Of a DNA stretch of 64,000 bases, positions 51,348 through 60,492 are shown piece by piece (the first letter of the stretch is position 1; every line of letters begins with the position of its first letter). The stretch covers positions 186,001 to 250,000 of the forward strand of contig NZ_JADPMP010000007.1 of NCBI RefSeq assembly GCF_015686655.1, in the 5' to 3' direction. The position numbers and the translations under genes are program-made. A model generated the notes under the pieces. It was not told where the DNA came from, made no database searches, and saw nothing but the letters and a program-made list of their open reading frames with translations. This DNA comes from Pontibacter sp. FD36. Its GTDB lineage: Bacteria > Bacteroidota > Bacteroidia > Cytophagales > Hymenobacteraceae.

Positions 51348-52016
51348 ATGAAAACAGCACTCGTAATAGGCGCCACCGGCCTGGTGGGAAAACAACTGGT
51401 ACAGCAGCTATTGTCAGATGAGCGATTCAACAATGTGATCGTGTTCGGTCGCCGCTCCTTAGGTATAGCCAACACCAAACTGCAGGAACACCTGATCGAT
51501 TTTGACAAGCCCGAAGACTGGCAGCACCTGGTGAAGGGGGATGTCTTTTTCTCGACGCTGGGCACCACGCTCAAGCAGGCAGGCGGACAGAACGAGCAGT
51601 ACAAAGTGGATTACCACTACCAGTACAAATTTGCCGAAGCCGCTGCTCAGAACGGAGTGCCCGCCTATGTGCTGGTTTCTTCCTCCGGTGCCGATCCGGG
51701 TTCCTTGATCTTCTACTCCCGCATGAAAGGAGCCCTGGAGGAAGCCGTGAAAAAGCTCGACTTCAAAAGCATAAACATCATCCAGCCCGGTCTGCTGCAC
51801 GGAGACCGCCAGGAGAGCCGCACCGGCGAAGAGATAGGCTACAAAGTAATGCACTTCCTCGACAAACTAGGTATAGCCGGCAAGTACAAACCCTACGAAG
51901 ACAAGGTAGTAGCGCAAGCCATGGTCAACGCAGGTATAGCCGCACAGCCCGGCGTGCATACCTATACCTTAGGAGAGGTGTTTAAGCTGGCCGAGCGGGA
52001 GCACCTGAGTCGCTAG
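51348..52016 (+). CDS. NAD(P)-binding Rossmann-fold protein (atypical SDR)
   Basis: 222 residues from the ATG at 51348; the open frame starts 8 codons earlier. N-terminal ALVIGATGLVGKQLVQQLL is the nucleotide-binding motif of atypical SDRs. Then STLGTTLKQAG, VLVSSSGAD, YSRMKGALEE (Y-x-x-x-K) and IIQPGLLHGDR follow, as in HTATIP2/Fmp52-like proteins. It carries four AGGTATA/TATACCT copies in 670 bases. Likely co-transcribed with the SDR gene 41 bases upstream. The role is unknown. Confidence 0.85.
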   Translation: MKTALVIGATGLVGKQLVQQLLSDERFNNVIVFGRRSLGIANTKLQEHLIDFDKPEDWQHLVKGDVFFSTLGTTLKQAGGQNEQYKVDYHYQYKFAEAAAQNGVPAYVLVSSSGADPGSLIFYSRMKGALEEAVKKLDFKSINIIQPGLLHGDRQESRTGEEIGYKVMHFLDKLGIAGKYKPYEDKVVAQAMVNAGIAAQPGVHTYTLGEVFKLAEREHLSR

Positions 52017-52100
52017 TTGTTTTTATTATGGGGCGGGCGTCCACGCTCGTGTCTACTATGGTAGGGCCTCAGGCCTCATACCAACCACGCGTAACTAATG

Positions 52101-52182
52101 TGTCATTTCGACAGCATGGAGAAATCTGGAGTCGGGTATCTACCCTCACATACTCCAGATCTCTCCAGCATGTCGGGATGAT
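52101..52182. repeat. Dispersed hairpin repeat, full copy
   Basis: An imperfect inverted repeat: TGTCATTTCGACAGCATGGA plus GAAATCTGGAG on the left, and CTCCAGATCTCTCCAGCATG plus TCGGGATGATA on the right. It is the folded form of the fragments at 47337 and 48086. Confidence 0.7.
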
Positions 52183-52297
52183 AACGCGGGTTCATTCACG
52201 TTAAAACATTATCAAAAGGTCAAGCTTTTCACGAACCTCTCCTGATTCCTTAACCTTTATATAGCCTTTCCTTAATATTGGGGTAACCTGCTCAAAA

Positions 52298-52305
52298 TAG
52301 CTTTG
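52298..52305 (+). promoter_or_regulatory. Candidate -7 box of the SusC/SusD operon
   Basis: TAGCTTTG matches TAnnTTTG, 25 bases before the SusC start codon. A possible -33 TTG at 52278 is closer than usual. Confidence 0.3.
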
Positions 52306-52330
52306 CGGTAGTTAAACAAACACTATCGCT

Positions 52331-55300
52331 ATGCTATTAAAAACTTCTACACTTTTGAAACGGCACCTGCCCGCTTTGCTGCTTTTGCTGCTTTGCTGTC
52401 AGCTGGCTGTAGCACAGTCCTTGTCGGTACAGGGCAAGGTAACGGATGAACAGGGCACAGGCCTGCCCGGAGCCAGCGTGGCCGTGAAGGGCACGACAAA
52501 CGGCACCATCACCGACGGCAACGGCAATTACAAACTGGCTGTCCGCAACGAAGCGGATGTACTCGTGGTGTCTTTTATCGGTTATTTGCCACAAGAAAGA
52601 TTAATCGGTAACCAGGAGTTCATCAACATCCAGCTGCAGCCCAACCAGAACCAGTTGAGTGAGGTCGTAGTAACCGCCTTAGGTATAGCCCGTGATCAGA
52701 AAGCCCTGGGCTATGCGGTGTCGAAAGTGGAAGGTGAGGAGCTCATGAACGCCCGCTCCAATAACTTTGCGAGTGCACTCTCCGGCAAGGTGGCCGGTCT
52801 TAACCTGACCTCGCCGGGCTCTGGCCCTGTGAACTCAGTGCGCATATCCTTGCGCGGTGACAACTCCATGGACCCAAACAAGAATAATGCGCTGATCGTG
52901 CTGGACGGGGTGCCCATGAATAGCGGCATGACCAGTTCGGGCGTGGGCAATGCCTACGGTGCTGGTTCCGGCAACGACGTGCCGATCGACTTTGGCAACG
53001 GTATCTCCGACATCAATCCAGATGATATTGAAAACATCACCGTGCTGAAAGGCCCTGCTGCCGCTGCCCTTTATGGAAGCCGTGCGGCCAGTGGCGCTTT
53101 GATCATTACCACCAAGTCGGGTGCACGCAATAAGAAAGGTTTGGGCCTGACGGTGAACACCAACCTGAGTTTTAACGATGTCCTGCGCTGGCCGGATTAC
53201 CAGTACGAGTACGGTCAGGGAACAGGCCGTGCCTTCAACAAAGAGGGTGATTTGTACTACTCCTATGGTGCCTCCGAAGACGGCGCCAACACGGGTGGTA
53301 CCAGCAGCGCCTTCGGTCCCCGATTCGACGGGCAGTCTTACTACCAGTATGACCCGACCCTGGAAGGGCAGTCAGCAGAGCGTCAATTGTGGCGTCCTTA
53401 CAAAGATAACATCAAAGGTTTTTGGCGCACGGGCTCTACTATCACCAATAGCGTGGCGCTGGAAGGCGGCAACGACAAGGGTGGGGCAAGAGCTTCTATC
53501 ACGCACTCCAAAAACGAGTGGATTATGCCGAACACCGGCTTTGAGCGCATTACGGCTGCCCTTAGCCTGAACTACCAGCTGGCCGACCGTCTGAAGCTGA
53601 GCTCCAAGGTCAACTTCACGAACAAGCAGAGCGACAACCTCCCCGCCACCGGCTATAATAACCAGTCTATCGCTTATTTCATGATCTTTCAGAACCCGAA
53701 CGTGGACCTGGACTGGTATGCGCCGATCTGGAAAAAAGGGCAGGAGCAGATCGACCAGGTACACCCTTTCAGCTCGTTCATTGACAACCCTTACCTGATT
53801 GCCTATGAGATGACCAACGCACAGCGCAGCTACGGTACTGTGGGTAATATCGCCGCTACTTACGAGATCTCGCCTAAGTTTGAACTGATGCTACGCTCTG
53901 GCGTGGAAATGCGCAACGAGGACCGCCAGCAGCGCCGTCCTTACAGCACGCAAAACTTCCAGCGGGGCTATTACAAAGAGCAAAACATCTTTAACTACGA
54001 AGTGAACACCGACGGTCTCTTTACATTCCGCGATAAGCTGTCGGACCGCATTGACCTGCGTGCTTCGGTTGGCGGTAACCTCATGGCCCGCAAGTATAAG
54101 CGGGTAGAAGGCTACGTGGACCAGCTCAACATTCCGGGCGTGTACAAGCTGACCAATGGCGTGAGCAACCCAATGATGAACACGGTGAGCAGCAACAAAC
54201 ACGTGAACAGCGTGTATGCCTTCACTTCCCTTTCTTTCGAGGACAAGATATTTCTGGACCTGACCGGCCGCAACGATTGGTCGAGCACACTGCCTACGCA
54301 GAACAACTCTTTCTTCTACCCATCGGTGAGTTCCAGCTTTATCTTGAGTGACCTGCTCACGTTGCCACGCCAGGTATCTTACGCCAAGTTGCGACTATCC
54401 GTAGCGCAGGTGGGCAACGACACGGATCCTTACCAGACCCAGAAGTATTATGGCCGCAGTGAGTTCCCGGGCTCTGCCACGGTGCCCACCATACTGCACA
54501 ACGATCACTTCAAGCCGGAGATCACGACCAGCTACGAAGCCGGTTTGGAGTACATGCTCTTCGGTGGACGTGTCGGCATGGATGTGGCCGTGTATCGCAA
54601 TCTGACCCGCAACCAGATTCTGGAAGTGCCGCTGGACCCTACCACCGGCTATAGCCGCGCCGTACTGAACGGGGGAGTGGTGCGCAACGAAGGGATTGAA
54701 CTAGCCCTGAACCTGCGCCCGATTGACATGGGTGATCTGAAGTGGAAGAGCACCATCACCTGGGCCCGAAACCGCAACAAGGTGATTGAACTGGCCGAAG
54801 GCCTGACAGACCAGCAGGTGATCGGAGTAGGAGGTAACGCTTCCATCATCGCCAAAGTAGGCGGCACGACAGGTGACATCTACGGCTTCGGCTTCATGCG
54901 TGCCCCGGACGGACAGATCATTTACAACAGCAACGGTCTGCCGGCACGACCATCTGAGATCCAGTACATCGGCAATGCCTACGCCGACTGGCGAGGTGGC
55001 TTCATGAACGAAGTGAGCTATAAGAACTTCCGGTTGAATGTATTGCTGGACGGTCAGTATGGTGGTATCATCTACTCCCAGACACACCACAAAATGAGCG
55101 AACAAGGCAAGCTGAAGCATACACTCAAAGGTCGCGAAGATGGCTTTATTATCGGGGAGGGCGTGGTAGACAATGGAGACGGTACTTTCTCACCGAACAC
55201 CACCAAGGCAAGTTTGCCGGACTACTACGGCGACTACTACCGCCGTGCCAACGTGGAGTCTAATTCGTTTGATGCCTCATACCTGAAATTGCGCGAATTG

Positions 55301-55522
55301 CGCCTGGAGTATAGCCTGCCAAAAGCCCTGACGGCCCGCACCAAAGTGCTGCAGGGTGCCAGCATAGCGCTCTACGGTCGTGACCTGACCATGATCACCA
55401 AGTTCCCGATTTTCGATCCGGAAACAGCCGCTCTGAACGGATCAACCATCCTGCCGGGCGTGGAAATGGGCCAGTTGCCAACCCCACGCACCTACGGCAT
55501 GAACCTGACCCTGAAGCTATAG
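52331..55522 (+). CDS. SusC/RagA-family TonB-linked outer-membrane protein
   Basis: 1063 residues with a signal peptide (to about residue 28, LAVAQS). N-terminal carboxypeptidase-regulatory-like domain (VQGKVTDEQGTGLPGASVAV), then the TonB plug (IRISLRGDNS-type motifs, VLDGVPMNSG, ITVLKGPAAAALYGSRAASG - the SusC signature) and the beta barrel ending YGMNLTLKL. It forms a hinged complex with SusD and imports glycans or other oligomers using TonB. Ligand unknown. SusD follows 33 bases later. No ECF sigma/anti-sigma pair is adjacent. Confidence 0.95.
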   Translation: MLLKTSTLLKRHLPALLLLLLCCQLAVAQSLSVQGKVTDEQGTGLPGASVAVKGTTNGTITDGNGNYKLAVRNEADVLVVSFIGYLPQERLIGNQEFINIQLQPNQNQLSEVVVTALGIARDQKALGYAVSKVEGEELMNARSNNFASALSGKVAGLNLTSPGSGPVNSVRISLRGDNSMDPNKNNALIVLDGVPMNSGMTSSGVGNAYGAGSGNDVPIDFGNGISDINPDDIENITVLKGPAAAALYGSRAASGALIITTKSGARNKKGLGLTVNTNLSFNDVLRWPDYQYEYGQGTGRAFNKEGDLYYSYGASEDGANTGGTSSAFGPRFDGQSYYQYDPTLEGQSAERQLWRPYKDNIKGFWRTGSTITNSVALEGGNDKGGARASITHSKNEWIMPNTGFERITAALSLNYQLADRLKLSSKVNFTNKQSDNLPATGYNNQSIAYFMIFQNPNVDLDWYAPIWKKGQEQIDQVHPFSSFIDNPYLIAYEMTNAQRSYGTVGNIAATYEISPKFELMLRSGVEMRNEDRQQRRPYSTQNFQRGYYKEQNIFNYEVNTDGLFTFRDKLSDRIDLRASVGGNLMARKYKRVEGYVDQLNIPGVYKLTNGVSNPMMNTVSSNKHVNSVYAFTSLSFEDKIFLDLTGRNDWSSTLPTQNNSFFYPSVSSSFILSDLLTLPRQVSYAKLRLSVAQVGNDTDPYQTQKYYGRSEFPGSATVPTILHNDHFKPEITTSYEAGLEYMLFGGRVGMDVAVYRNLTRNQILEVPLDPTTGYSRAVLNGGVVRNEGIELALNLRPIDMGDLKWKSTITWARNRNKVIELAEGLTDQQVIGVGGNASIIAKVGGTTGDIYGFGFMRAPDGQIIYNSNGLPARPSEIQYIGNAYADWRGGFMNEVSYKNFRLNVLLDGQYGGIIYSQTHHKMSEQGKLKHTLKGREDGFIIGEGVVDNGDGTFSPNTTKASLPDYYGDYYRRANVESNSFDASYLKLRELRLEYSLPKALTARTKVLQGASIALYGRDLTMITKFPIFDPETAALNGSTILPGVEMGQLPTPRTYGMNLTLKL

Positions 55523-55555
55523 TCTTTCCCCACCAATTTTGAAGAGCTTAACAAG

Positions 55556-56998
55556 ATGACAACCATAAAGAAAAAGTTTTTAGTAATTGCCCTGGCCCTG
55601 AGCTGTGTCAGCGTATCCTGCACCGACGAGTTTGAAGAACTCAACATCGACCCAAACCGCATCGAGCGGATCAACCCGGGCACTTTGCTCAACCCGATCG
55701 TGTACGAAATGGCCAGTTTCAATGCTTCGCGCAGCAATGGCTTTTCATTCGATCTGATGCAGGTGTCGCTGCCTTTTCCGAGCGCCTCTGGTGGCATTCA
55801 CCGCTACAACCTGACGGAGAGTTCGGGCAACAGCACCTGGAACACCTATTACCGCTGGATCACCAACCTGAAGGAGATGCAGCTGGCGGCGGAGACGGCA
55901 AACGAACCGAACTACCAGGCCGTGGCCCTGACGCTGAATGCCTGGGTATACTCGCTCCTGACCGACAGCTTTGGCGACGTACCGATGGAAGAAGCCGCCC
56001 GAGGCGACGAAGGCATCTTCTATCCGAAGTTCAACACGCAGCAGGAGGTATACACTAAAATCCTGGCCGACCTGGAGAAGGCGAACAACCTGTATGACAC
56101 CGGCAGACCGATGATATACGGTGCGGATCTGCTCTACAACAATAACATCGCAAACTGGCGACGCTTTACCAACTCGCTGCGACTGCGCCTGTTGTTGCGC
56201 GTGTCGAAGCGGGGAGAGATGAACTCCTTTGCCAAGATGACCGAGATGCTGAATGATCCGGCTAAATACCCGGTGTTTACCCGCAACGAGGAAGCTGCCA
56301 TTCTGAACATCACAGGCGTGACGCCTAACCTGTCGCCCTGGGGACGTGCCATTGACTTTACGACTTTCCGGGCTGCGTCGAAATTCTTCATCGACAACCT
56401 GGTCGCTTTCAATGATCCGCGTCTGCCGAAGTTTGCCACACAGGCCCGCTCCAAGGACGGCAGCACCACCATCGGTTACAAAGGTATACCGAGCGGCTAC
56501 GGCGGCAGCGACTCCCAGTTCGATTACCAGCCTTCTAACCTGAATATAGCCCTGGCTACCGCCCCAATGAAGACCCTGATCATGACCTATGCAGAGGTGG
56601 AGTTCATCAAAGCCGAACTGACCCAGCGCGGCATAACGGGTGGCGATGCGAAGACGCACTACGAGAACGGGGTGAAAGCTGCCATCACGCAATGGGGCGC
56701 TACGGTGCCAGCCAACTATTTTGAAAACGAGGCCGCCGCTTACGATGGCACGCTGGAGCGCATCATGCTGCAGAAATACTATGCCCTGTTCTTCAACGAC
56801 AACCAGCAGTGGTTTGAGTACCGCCGTGCCGGTTTGCCGGAACTGCCAAAAGGAAGCGACATGCTCAATAACCAGATTGTGCCGGTGCGTTTCCGCTATC
56901 CGACTACCCTGCAAACCAACAACCTCGAAAACTACCGCAAGGCAGTTGAGTCAATGGGCGGCGACGACATCAACACCAAAGTTTGGTGGGAAAAATAA
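55556..56998 (+). CDS. SusD/RagB-family surface lipoprotein
   Basis: 480 residues. The lipoprotein signal has the Cys of VSVSC near residue 22. DEFEELNIDPNRIERINPGTL (start) and the helical TPR scaffold are typical of the SusD-like family, and the C-terminus ends MGGDDINTKVWWEK. It caps the SusC barrel and binds the ligand. It forms an operon with SusC and probably with the phosphoesterase that follows after 77 bases. Confidence 0.93.
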   Translation: MTTIKKKFLVIALALSCVSVSCTDEFEELNIDPNRIERINPGTLLNPIVYEMASFNASRSNGFSFDLMQVSLPFPSASGGIHRYNLTESSGNSTWNTYYRWITNLKEMQLAAETANEPNYQAVALTLNAWVYSLLTDSFGDVPMEEAARGDEGIFYPKFNTQQEVYTKILADLEKANNLYDTGRPMIYGADLLYNNNIANWRRFTNSLRLRLLLRVSKRGEMNSFAKMTEMLNDPAKYPVFTRNEEAAILNITGVTPNLSPWGRAIDFTTFRAASKFFIDNLVAFNDPRLPKFATQARSKDGSTTIGYKGIPSGYGGSDSQFDYQPSNLNIALATAPMKTLIMTYAEVEFIKAELTQRGITGGDAKTHYENGVKAAITQWGATVPANYFENEAAAYDGTLERIMLQKYYALFFNDNQQWFEYRRAGLPELPKGSDMLNNQIVPVRFRYPTTLQTNNLENYRKAVESMGGDDINTKVWWEK

Positions 56999-57075
56999 GC
57001 AACAACCAGCTATGAAAACGGGAGTCGGCGCTGCACTGGTGCTGGCTCCTTTTCATGCACATCAAAACATATCTT

Positions 57076-58599
57076 ATGTCTCAGAAAAGAAGAACCTTCC
57101 TAAAATCACTTGGTCTGACAGGTATAGGCCTAACACTGGCACCAAATATCCTGCAAGCTAAACCAGCTATACCTGTTCGCGGCAAAGACCTGAGCACCGT
57201 TAACCTGAGCGGCAAGGTGTCCGCGAATGGCAAAGGTATAGCGGGCGTAGCCGTGACCGATGGCATCAACGTGGTGACCACCGACTCGTCGGGCCGCTAC
57301 GAACTGCTCAGCAATGCTACCGCTGACTTTGTATACCTGTCCATCCCGCGTGGCTACGAATTCGAAAATGAAAAAAGCATTACCCGCTTTTATAAAAGGA
57401 TCGTGCCGCAGCGTGGCCGTTTTAAGGCGGACTTTGAGCTAAAGCGCCTGGCGCAGGACGATACCCAACACAACTTTGTGGTGTGGGCCGACCCGCAGAT
57501 CATCTCCAAACAAGACGCCGAGCAACTCAAGCGTGAGTCGGCACCCGATCTGAAGACATTGGTGGGCAGCTATGCACAGGGCACGCTCTTCCACGGCATT
57601 GGCTGCGGCGACCTGGTATGGGACAAGTTCGAGCTTTTTGATGATTACCAGGAGGCGCTGGCCATTGCTGGTATTCCTTTTTTCCAGGTGATTGGCAACC
57701 ACGATATGAACCTGGAGGCCCGTACCGACGAGGGTTCCGCCGAGAAATTCAAAGAGTTGTTTGGCCCGACTTATTACTCTTTCAATAGGGGGGAGGTGCA
57801 TTACGTTGTGCTCGACGATGTGTTCTTTATCGGCACTGCCAAGAAGTACATTGGCTACCTGACTGAGCGACAACTGGCCTGGCTGGAGCAGGATCTGGCT
57901 ACCGTAAAGCCCGGTTCTACCGTGGTCGTGAGTCTGCATATACCGGCTTATACCCGACAGCATGAGCGCAATAAGGAGAAAGAGCCATCGATTGGTGGGG
58001 TAGTGTCAAACCGCAAGGAGCTCTACCGCTTGCTGCAACCCTACAAGGCGCACATCATGTCGGGCCATACCCACTTTAATGAGAAAGTATTTGAAAGCGA
58101 CAATATCATCGAGCATGTGCACGGCACGGTATGTGGCGCCTGGTGGACCGGCCCGATCTGCTACGACGGCACGCCGAGCGGCTATGGTGTGTATGAAGTA
58201 AAGGGCAGTGACGTGCAGTGGTATTACAAATCGACGGGTCTGCCGAAAGAGCAACAGTTACGAATATACCCGGTGGGCGCTGTAGCTGCGAAGCCGGAGC
58301 ATGTGGCCGTGAACATCTGGAACTGGGACCCGAACTGGAAAGTGGAGTGGCTGGAGGATGGCAAGCGTATGGGCGAGATGGCTCGCGAAACCAGCCTAGA
58401 TCCACTCTCAATAGAGCTGCACGAGGGAGCAGCCAAACCTGCTAAGCATAAGTGGGTGGAGCCTTTGCTAACGGATCATATGTTCTTTGCGAAGCCGTCT
58501 GGTGGAGCTTCCACTTTTGCTGTGCAGGCAACGGACCGCTTCGGGAATGTCTACCGCGAAGAACTTAAGATTAACAAACTGGAAAGCGCTGTTCGTTAG
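57076..58599 (+). CDS. Exported calcineurin-like phosphoesterase
   Basis: 507 residues from the ATG at 57076. The start MSQKRRTFLKSLGLTGIGL looks like a Tat signal (RR then a hydrophobic stretch). An N-terminal beta-sandwich (LSGKVSANGKGIAGVAVTDG) precedes the metallophosphatase core: WADPQI, GIGCGDLVWD, IGNHDMN, VSLHIPAY and MSGHTHFNE, the expected metal ligands. A C-terminal domain follows (VNIWNWDPNWKVEW). It hydrolyses phosphate esters in the periplasm. With SusC/SusD it suggests uptake and processing of a phosphorylated glycan or phospholipid-type substrate; this is inference. Confidence 0.9.
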   Translation: MSQKRRTFLKSLGLTGIGLTLAPNILQAKPAIPVRGKDLSTVNLSGKVSANGKGIAGVAVTDGINVVTTDSSGRYELLSNATADFVYLSIPRGYEFENEKSITRFYKRIVPQRGRFKADFELKRLAQDDTQHNFVVWADPQIISKQDAEQLKRESAPDLKTLVGSYAQGTLFHGIGCGDLVWDKFELFDDYQEALAIAGIPFFQVIGNHDMNLEARTDEGSAEKFKELFGPTYYSFNRGEVHYVVLDDVFFIGTAKKYIGYLTERQLAWLEQDLATVKPGSTVVVSLHIPAYTRQHERNKEKEPSIGGVVSNRKELYRLLQPYKAHIMSGHTHFNEKVFESDNIIEHVHGTVCGAWWTGPICYDGTPSGYGVYEVKGSDVQWYYKSTGLPKEQQLRIYPVGAVAAKPEHVAVNIWNWDPNWKVEWLEDGKRMGEMARETSLDPLSIELHEGAAKPAKHKWVEPLLTDHMFFAKPSGGASTFAVQATDRFGNVYREELKINKLESAVR

Positions 58600-58638
58600 G
58601 TATAGCTTGTTTTCAGGTATAGCATCAGTAGGTATAGC
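58598..58638 (+). repeat. Three AGGTATAGC copies in a convergent gap
   Basis: AGGTATAGC at 58598-58606, 58615-58623 and 58630-58638, the first overlapping the phosphoesterase stop codon. This is the densest cluster of the window-wide heptamer, in the short space between two converging genes. Confidence 0.85.
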
Positions 58639-58668
58639 CTGTTTGCATGCTATTGCCAAGCTATATGT

Positions 58669-60492
58669 CTACTGCAACAAAAGCTTCCGTTCTACATGGC
58701 CTTTCTCCGTGATCAACCTGAGCAGGTAAATGCCTTTGGGCTGCTTACTCAGGTCGAGTTTTTCTTTCAGTATACCTGACAGGCTATGCACCTGCTGGCT
58801 GATGATCAATTTGCCGGTCGGGTCATACACCTGCAGGCTAGCCTCGGAGGTGCCGGTTAGCTGTGCCTCGAGCTGGACGATGGTGCTGGCGGGGTTGGGG
58901 AACAGTTGTATACCTGTTGCCACTTCAGCCTCGTTTGTATTGGTGCACACGCTCACCGTGATTTCTTTCTCGACCGTGATGGAGCAGACGTTTGCATAGG
59001 TATAGGTGATGCGGTGTGTACCCGGTCCGGCCTCCGCTGCATTGAACACGCCGTTCTGCACATGGTTTCCGCCATAGGTTCCGCCCGCCGGAGATCCGCC
59101 TGTCAGCGGGAAGTTGGTGGTGGAGGAGCATACCTGCTGGAAGTCAGCCAGGCTGACAGTTGTGAACTCCCAGACGGTGATCGATTTGGTGGCGCTGACA
59201 CTACAACCGTTTTCGGAATAGGTATAGGTCAGCTGATGTGTGCCGAGGCCTGCCAAAGCGGGATCAAAAATGCCATTCGGCTTTATTCCAATACCCGACC
59301 AGACGCCCCCCGCCGGGCTAAAGCCACTTAACTCTATAAGTCCCTGCTTCAGGCAGGCGTTTTCATTCTGACCGGCCTTCACCTCCGGCATGGCTTGCAC
59401 CTTTATGTCCAGGTATGTGCTTGCGGATTGCCCGTTGAAGTTTTGCGCTGCTACCCCAATCTGTCCGTTCCTCGGGCCGATGCGCACGTTGATCGTGATG
59501 GTGCCTTGCCCTTGTATGATCTCATAGCCTTCGGGCACGGTCCAGGTATAGGCACCCGCGCCGCTCACCGGACTGATGCTGTAGGTTACGGCATCCTGCT
59601 GGGCACATACATGGGTCGGGCCGCTGATCTTGCCCGGTTTGTCCGGTATGGTCACCTGGTTCATCAGGCTGGCGATTCGTTTCGTGATCGTATCGTTGCA
59701 GACCATGCAGAAGTGAATGACTTCACTTGCCGTGGAAAGGTAACGCATGCTGCAGCGCTGGTGCGGCCGGTGCCAGGTAGGAGACTCTTCATAGGGGTAA
59801 ATGCCCACACCCGTGTTGTTCAGCCACTGCTTCCACTTCACGGTTTCAGGAGAGGAGACCTGCGTCATGTTCGGACGCTCGCGGGCGTACTGCGGGCCGG
59901 CCCAGTATTCATCTGCGAGGTTGGCAAAGGAATGGCCAATCTCGTGAATGGCGATCTCTTTGGAATGAACATTGGTAGAACTGGTGGCATAAGCACCGCC
60001 CGATCCGCCGTAGTAGGGACTGTTGACAAGCACAAACACCTGATCGTACTCCGGGAAATTGCTAGCGAGTACAGACGAGATGGCCATGTGATTGGTCGGC
60101 ACGAGCAGTCGGTGTATGCCACCGTAGTCAAAAGTGGAGCCGAAGTAATTGTCTACTTTGACGATTGGAATAGCTGATTGGTTACTCTCATCATTGGCAG
60201 TGCCCGGGTGACTGGCACCACTTTGTTTTGAAGGTACTTTGATGGCGAAAACGTTGAAGAAAACTTTGTTCTCCCTGAAAGGCGGTTTGGCAAAGATACC
60301 ATCCACGGTGCCCTTCACGTCCTCTATGTACTTGCCGAGTTCGTTTGCCTGGTAGCCGTCTGCGAGAAACACAAAGTTGATATACTTGTCCGATGGTCCG
60401 TGGTAAAGGATCGTATCGACTTCAAATTTCTGTGCCTGGGCAAGCAGTACACTGCAAAGCACCAGCCATACCGTGGTCAATAGCCTTTTCAT
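58669..60492 (-). CDS. Secreted M64-family metallopeptidase with T9SS sorting domain
   Basis: 607 residues. Signal peptide (to about residue 20, LLAQAQ). The M64 (IgA peptidase) catalytic domain has FVFLADGYQANELGKY and HEIGHSFANLADEYW, with the zinc His at 183 and 187. A PKD-like domain follows (about 300-370), then two repeated domains with GGVWSGIGIKPNGIFDPALAG and GGTYGGNHVQNGVFNAAEAG (each starting with a Gly-Gly), and a C-terminal T9SS type A sorting domain (LFPNPASTIVQLEA ... KGIYLLRLIT). It is therefore exported to the surface. The lipoprotein gene upstream overlaps its start by 4 bases. Confidence 0.92.
   Translation of the reverse strand: MKRLLTTVWLVLCSVLLAQAQKFEVDTILYHGPSDKYINFVFLADGYQANELGKYIEDVKGTVDGIFAKPPFRENKVFFNVFAIKVPSKQSGASHPGTANDESNQSAIPIVKVDNYFGSTFDYGGIHRLLVPTNHMAISSVLASNFPEYDQVFVLVNSPYYGGSGGAYATSSTNVHSKEIAIHEIGHSFANLADEYWAGPQYARERPNMTQVSSPETVKWKQWLNNTGVGIYPYEESPTWHRPHQRCSMRYLSTASEVIHFCMVCNDTITKRIASLMNQVTIPDKPGKISGPTHVCAQQDAVTYSISPVSGAGAYTWTVPEGYEIIQGQGTITINVRIGPRNGQIGVAAQNFNGQSASTYLDIKVQAMPEVKAGQNENACLKQGLIELSGFSPAGGVWSGIGIKPNGIFDPALAGLGTHQLTYTYSENGCSVSATKSITVWEFTTVSLADFQQVCSSTTNFPLTGGSPAGGTYGGNHVQNGVFNAAEAGPGTHRITYTYANVCSITVEKEITVSVCTNTNEAEVATGIQLFPNPASTIVQLEAQLTGTSEASLQVYDPTGKLIISQQVHSLSGILKEKLDLSKQPKGIYLLRLITEKGHVERKLLLQ

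Larger units (their letters stand above)
52017..52330. other. Intergenic region before the SusC gene
   Basis: It holds a dispersed hairpin repeat (52101-52182) and the promoter area of the SusC/SusD locus. A TAGCTTTG box at 52298-52305 fits the -7 consensus, with TTG 17 bases upstream; the spacing is short, so this is a weak call. Nothing else is recognised. Confidence 0.5.

Noticed and set aside
55745..56914. 389-codon minus-strand frame over susD
   Set aside because: Antisense to a full-length SusD; the Gly/Arg/Val-rich translation matches no family.
57012..57161. Short open frame starting MKTGVGAALVLAPFHAHQ between susD and the phosphoesterase
   Set aside because: It runs out of frame into the phosphoesterase gene and has no independent support.
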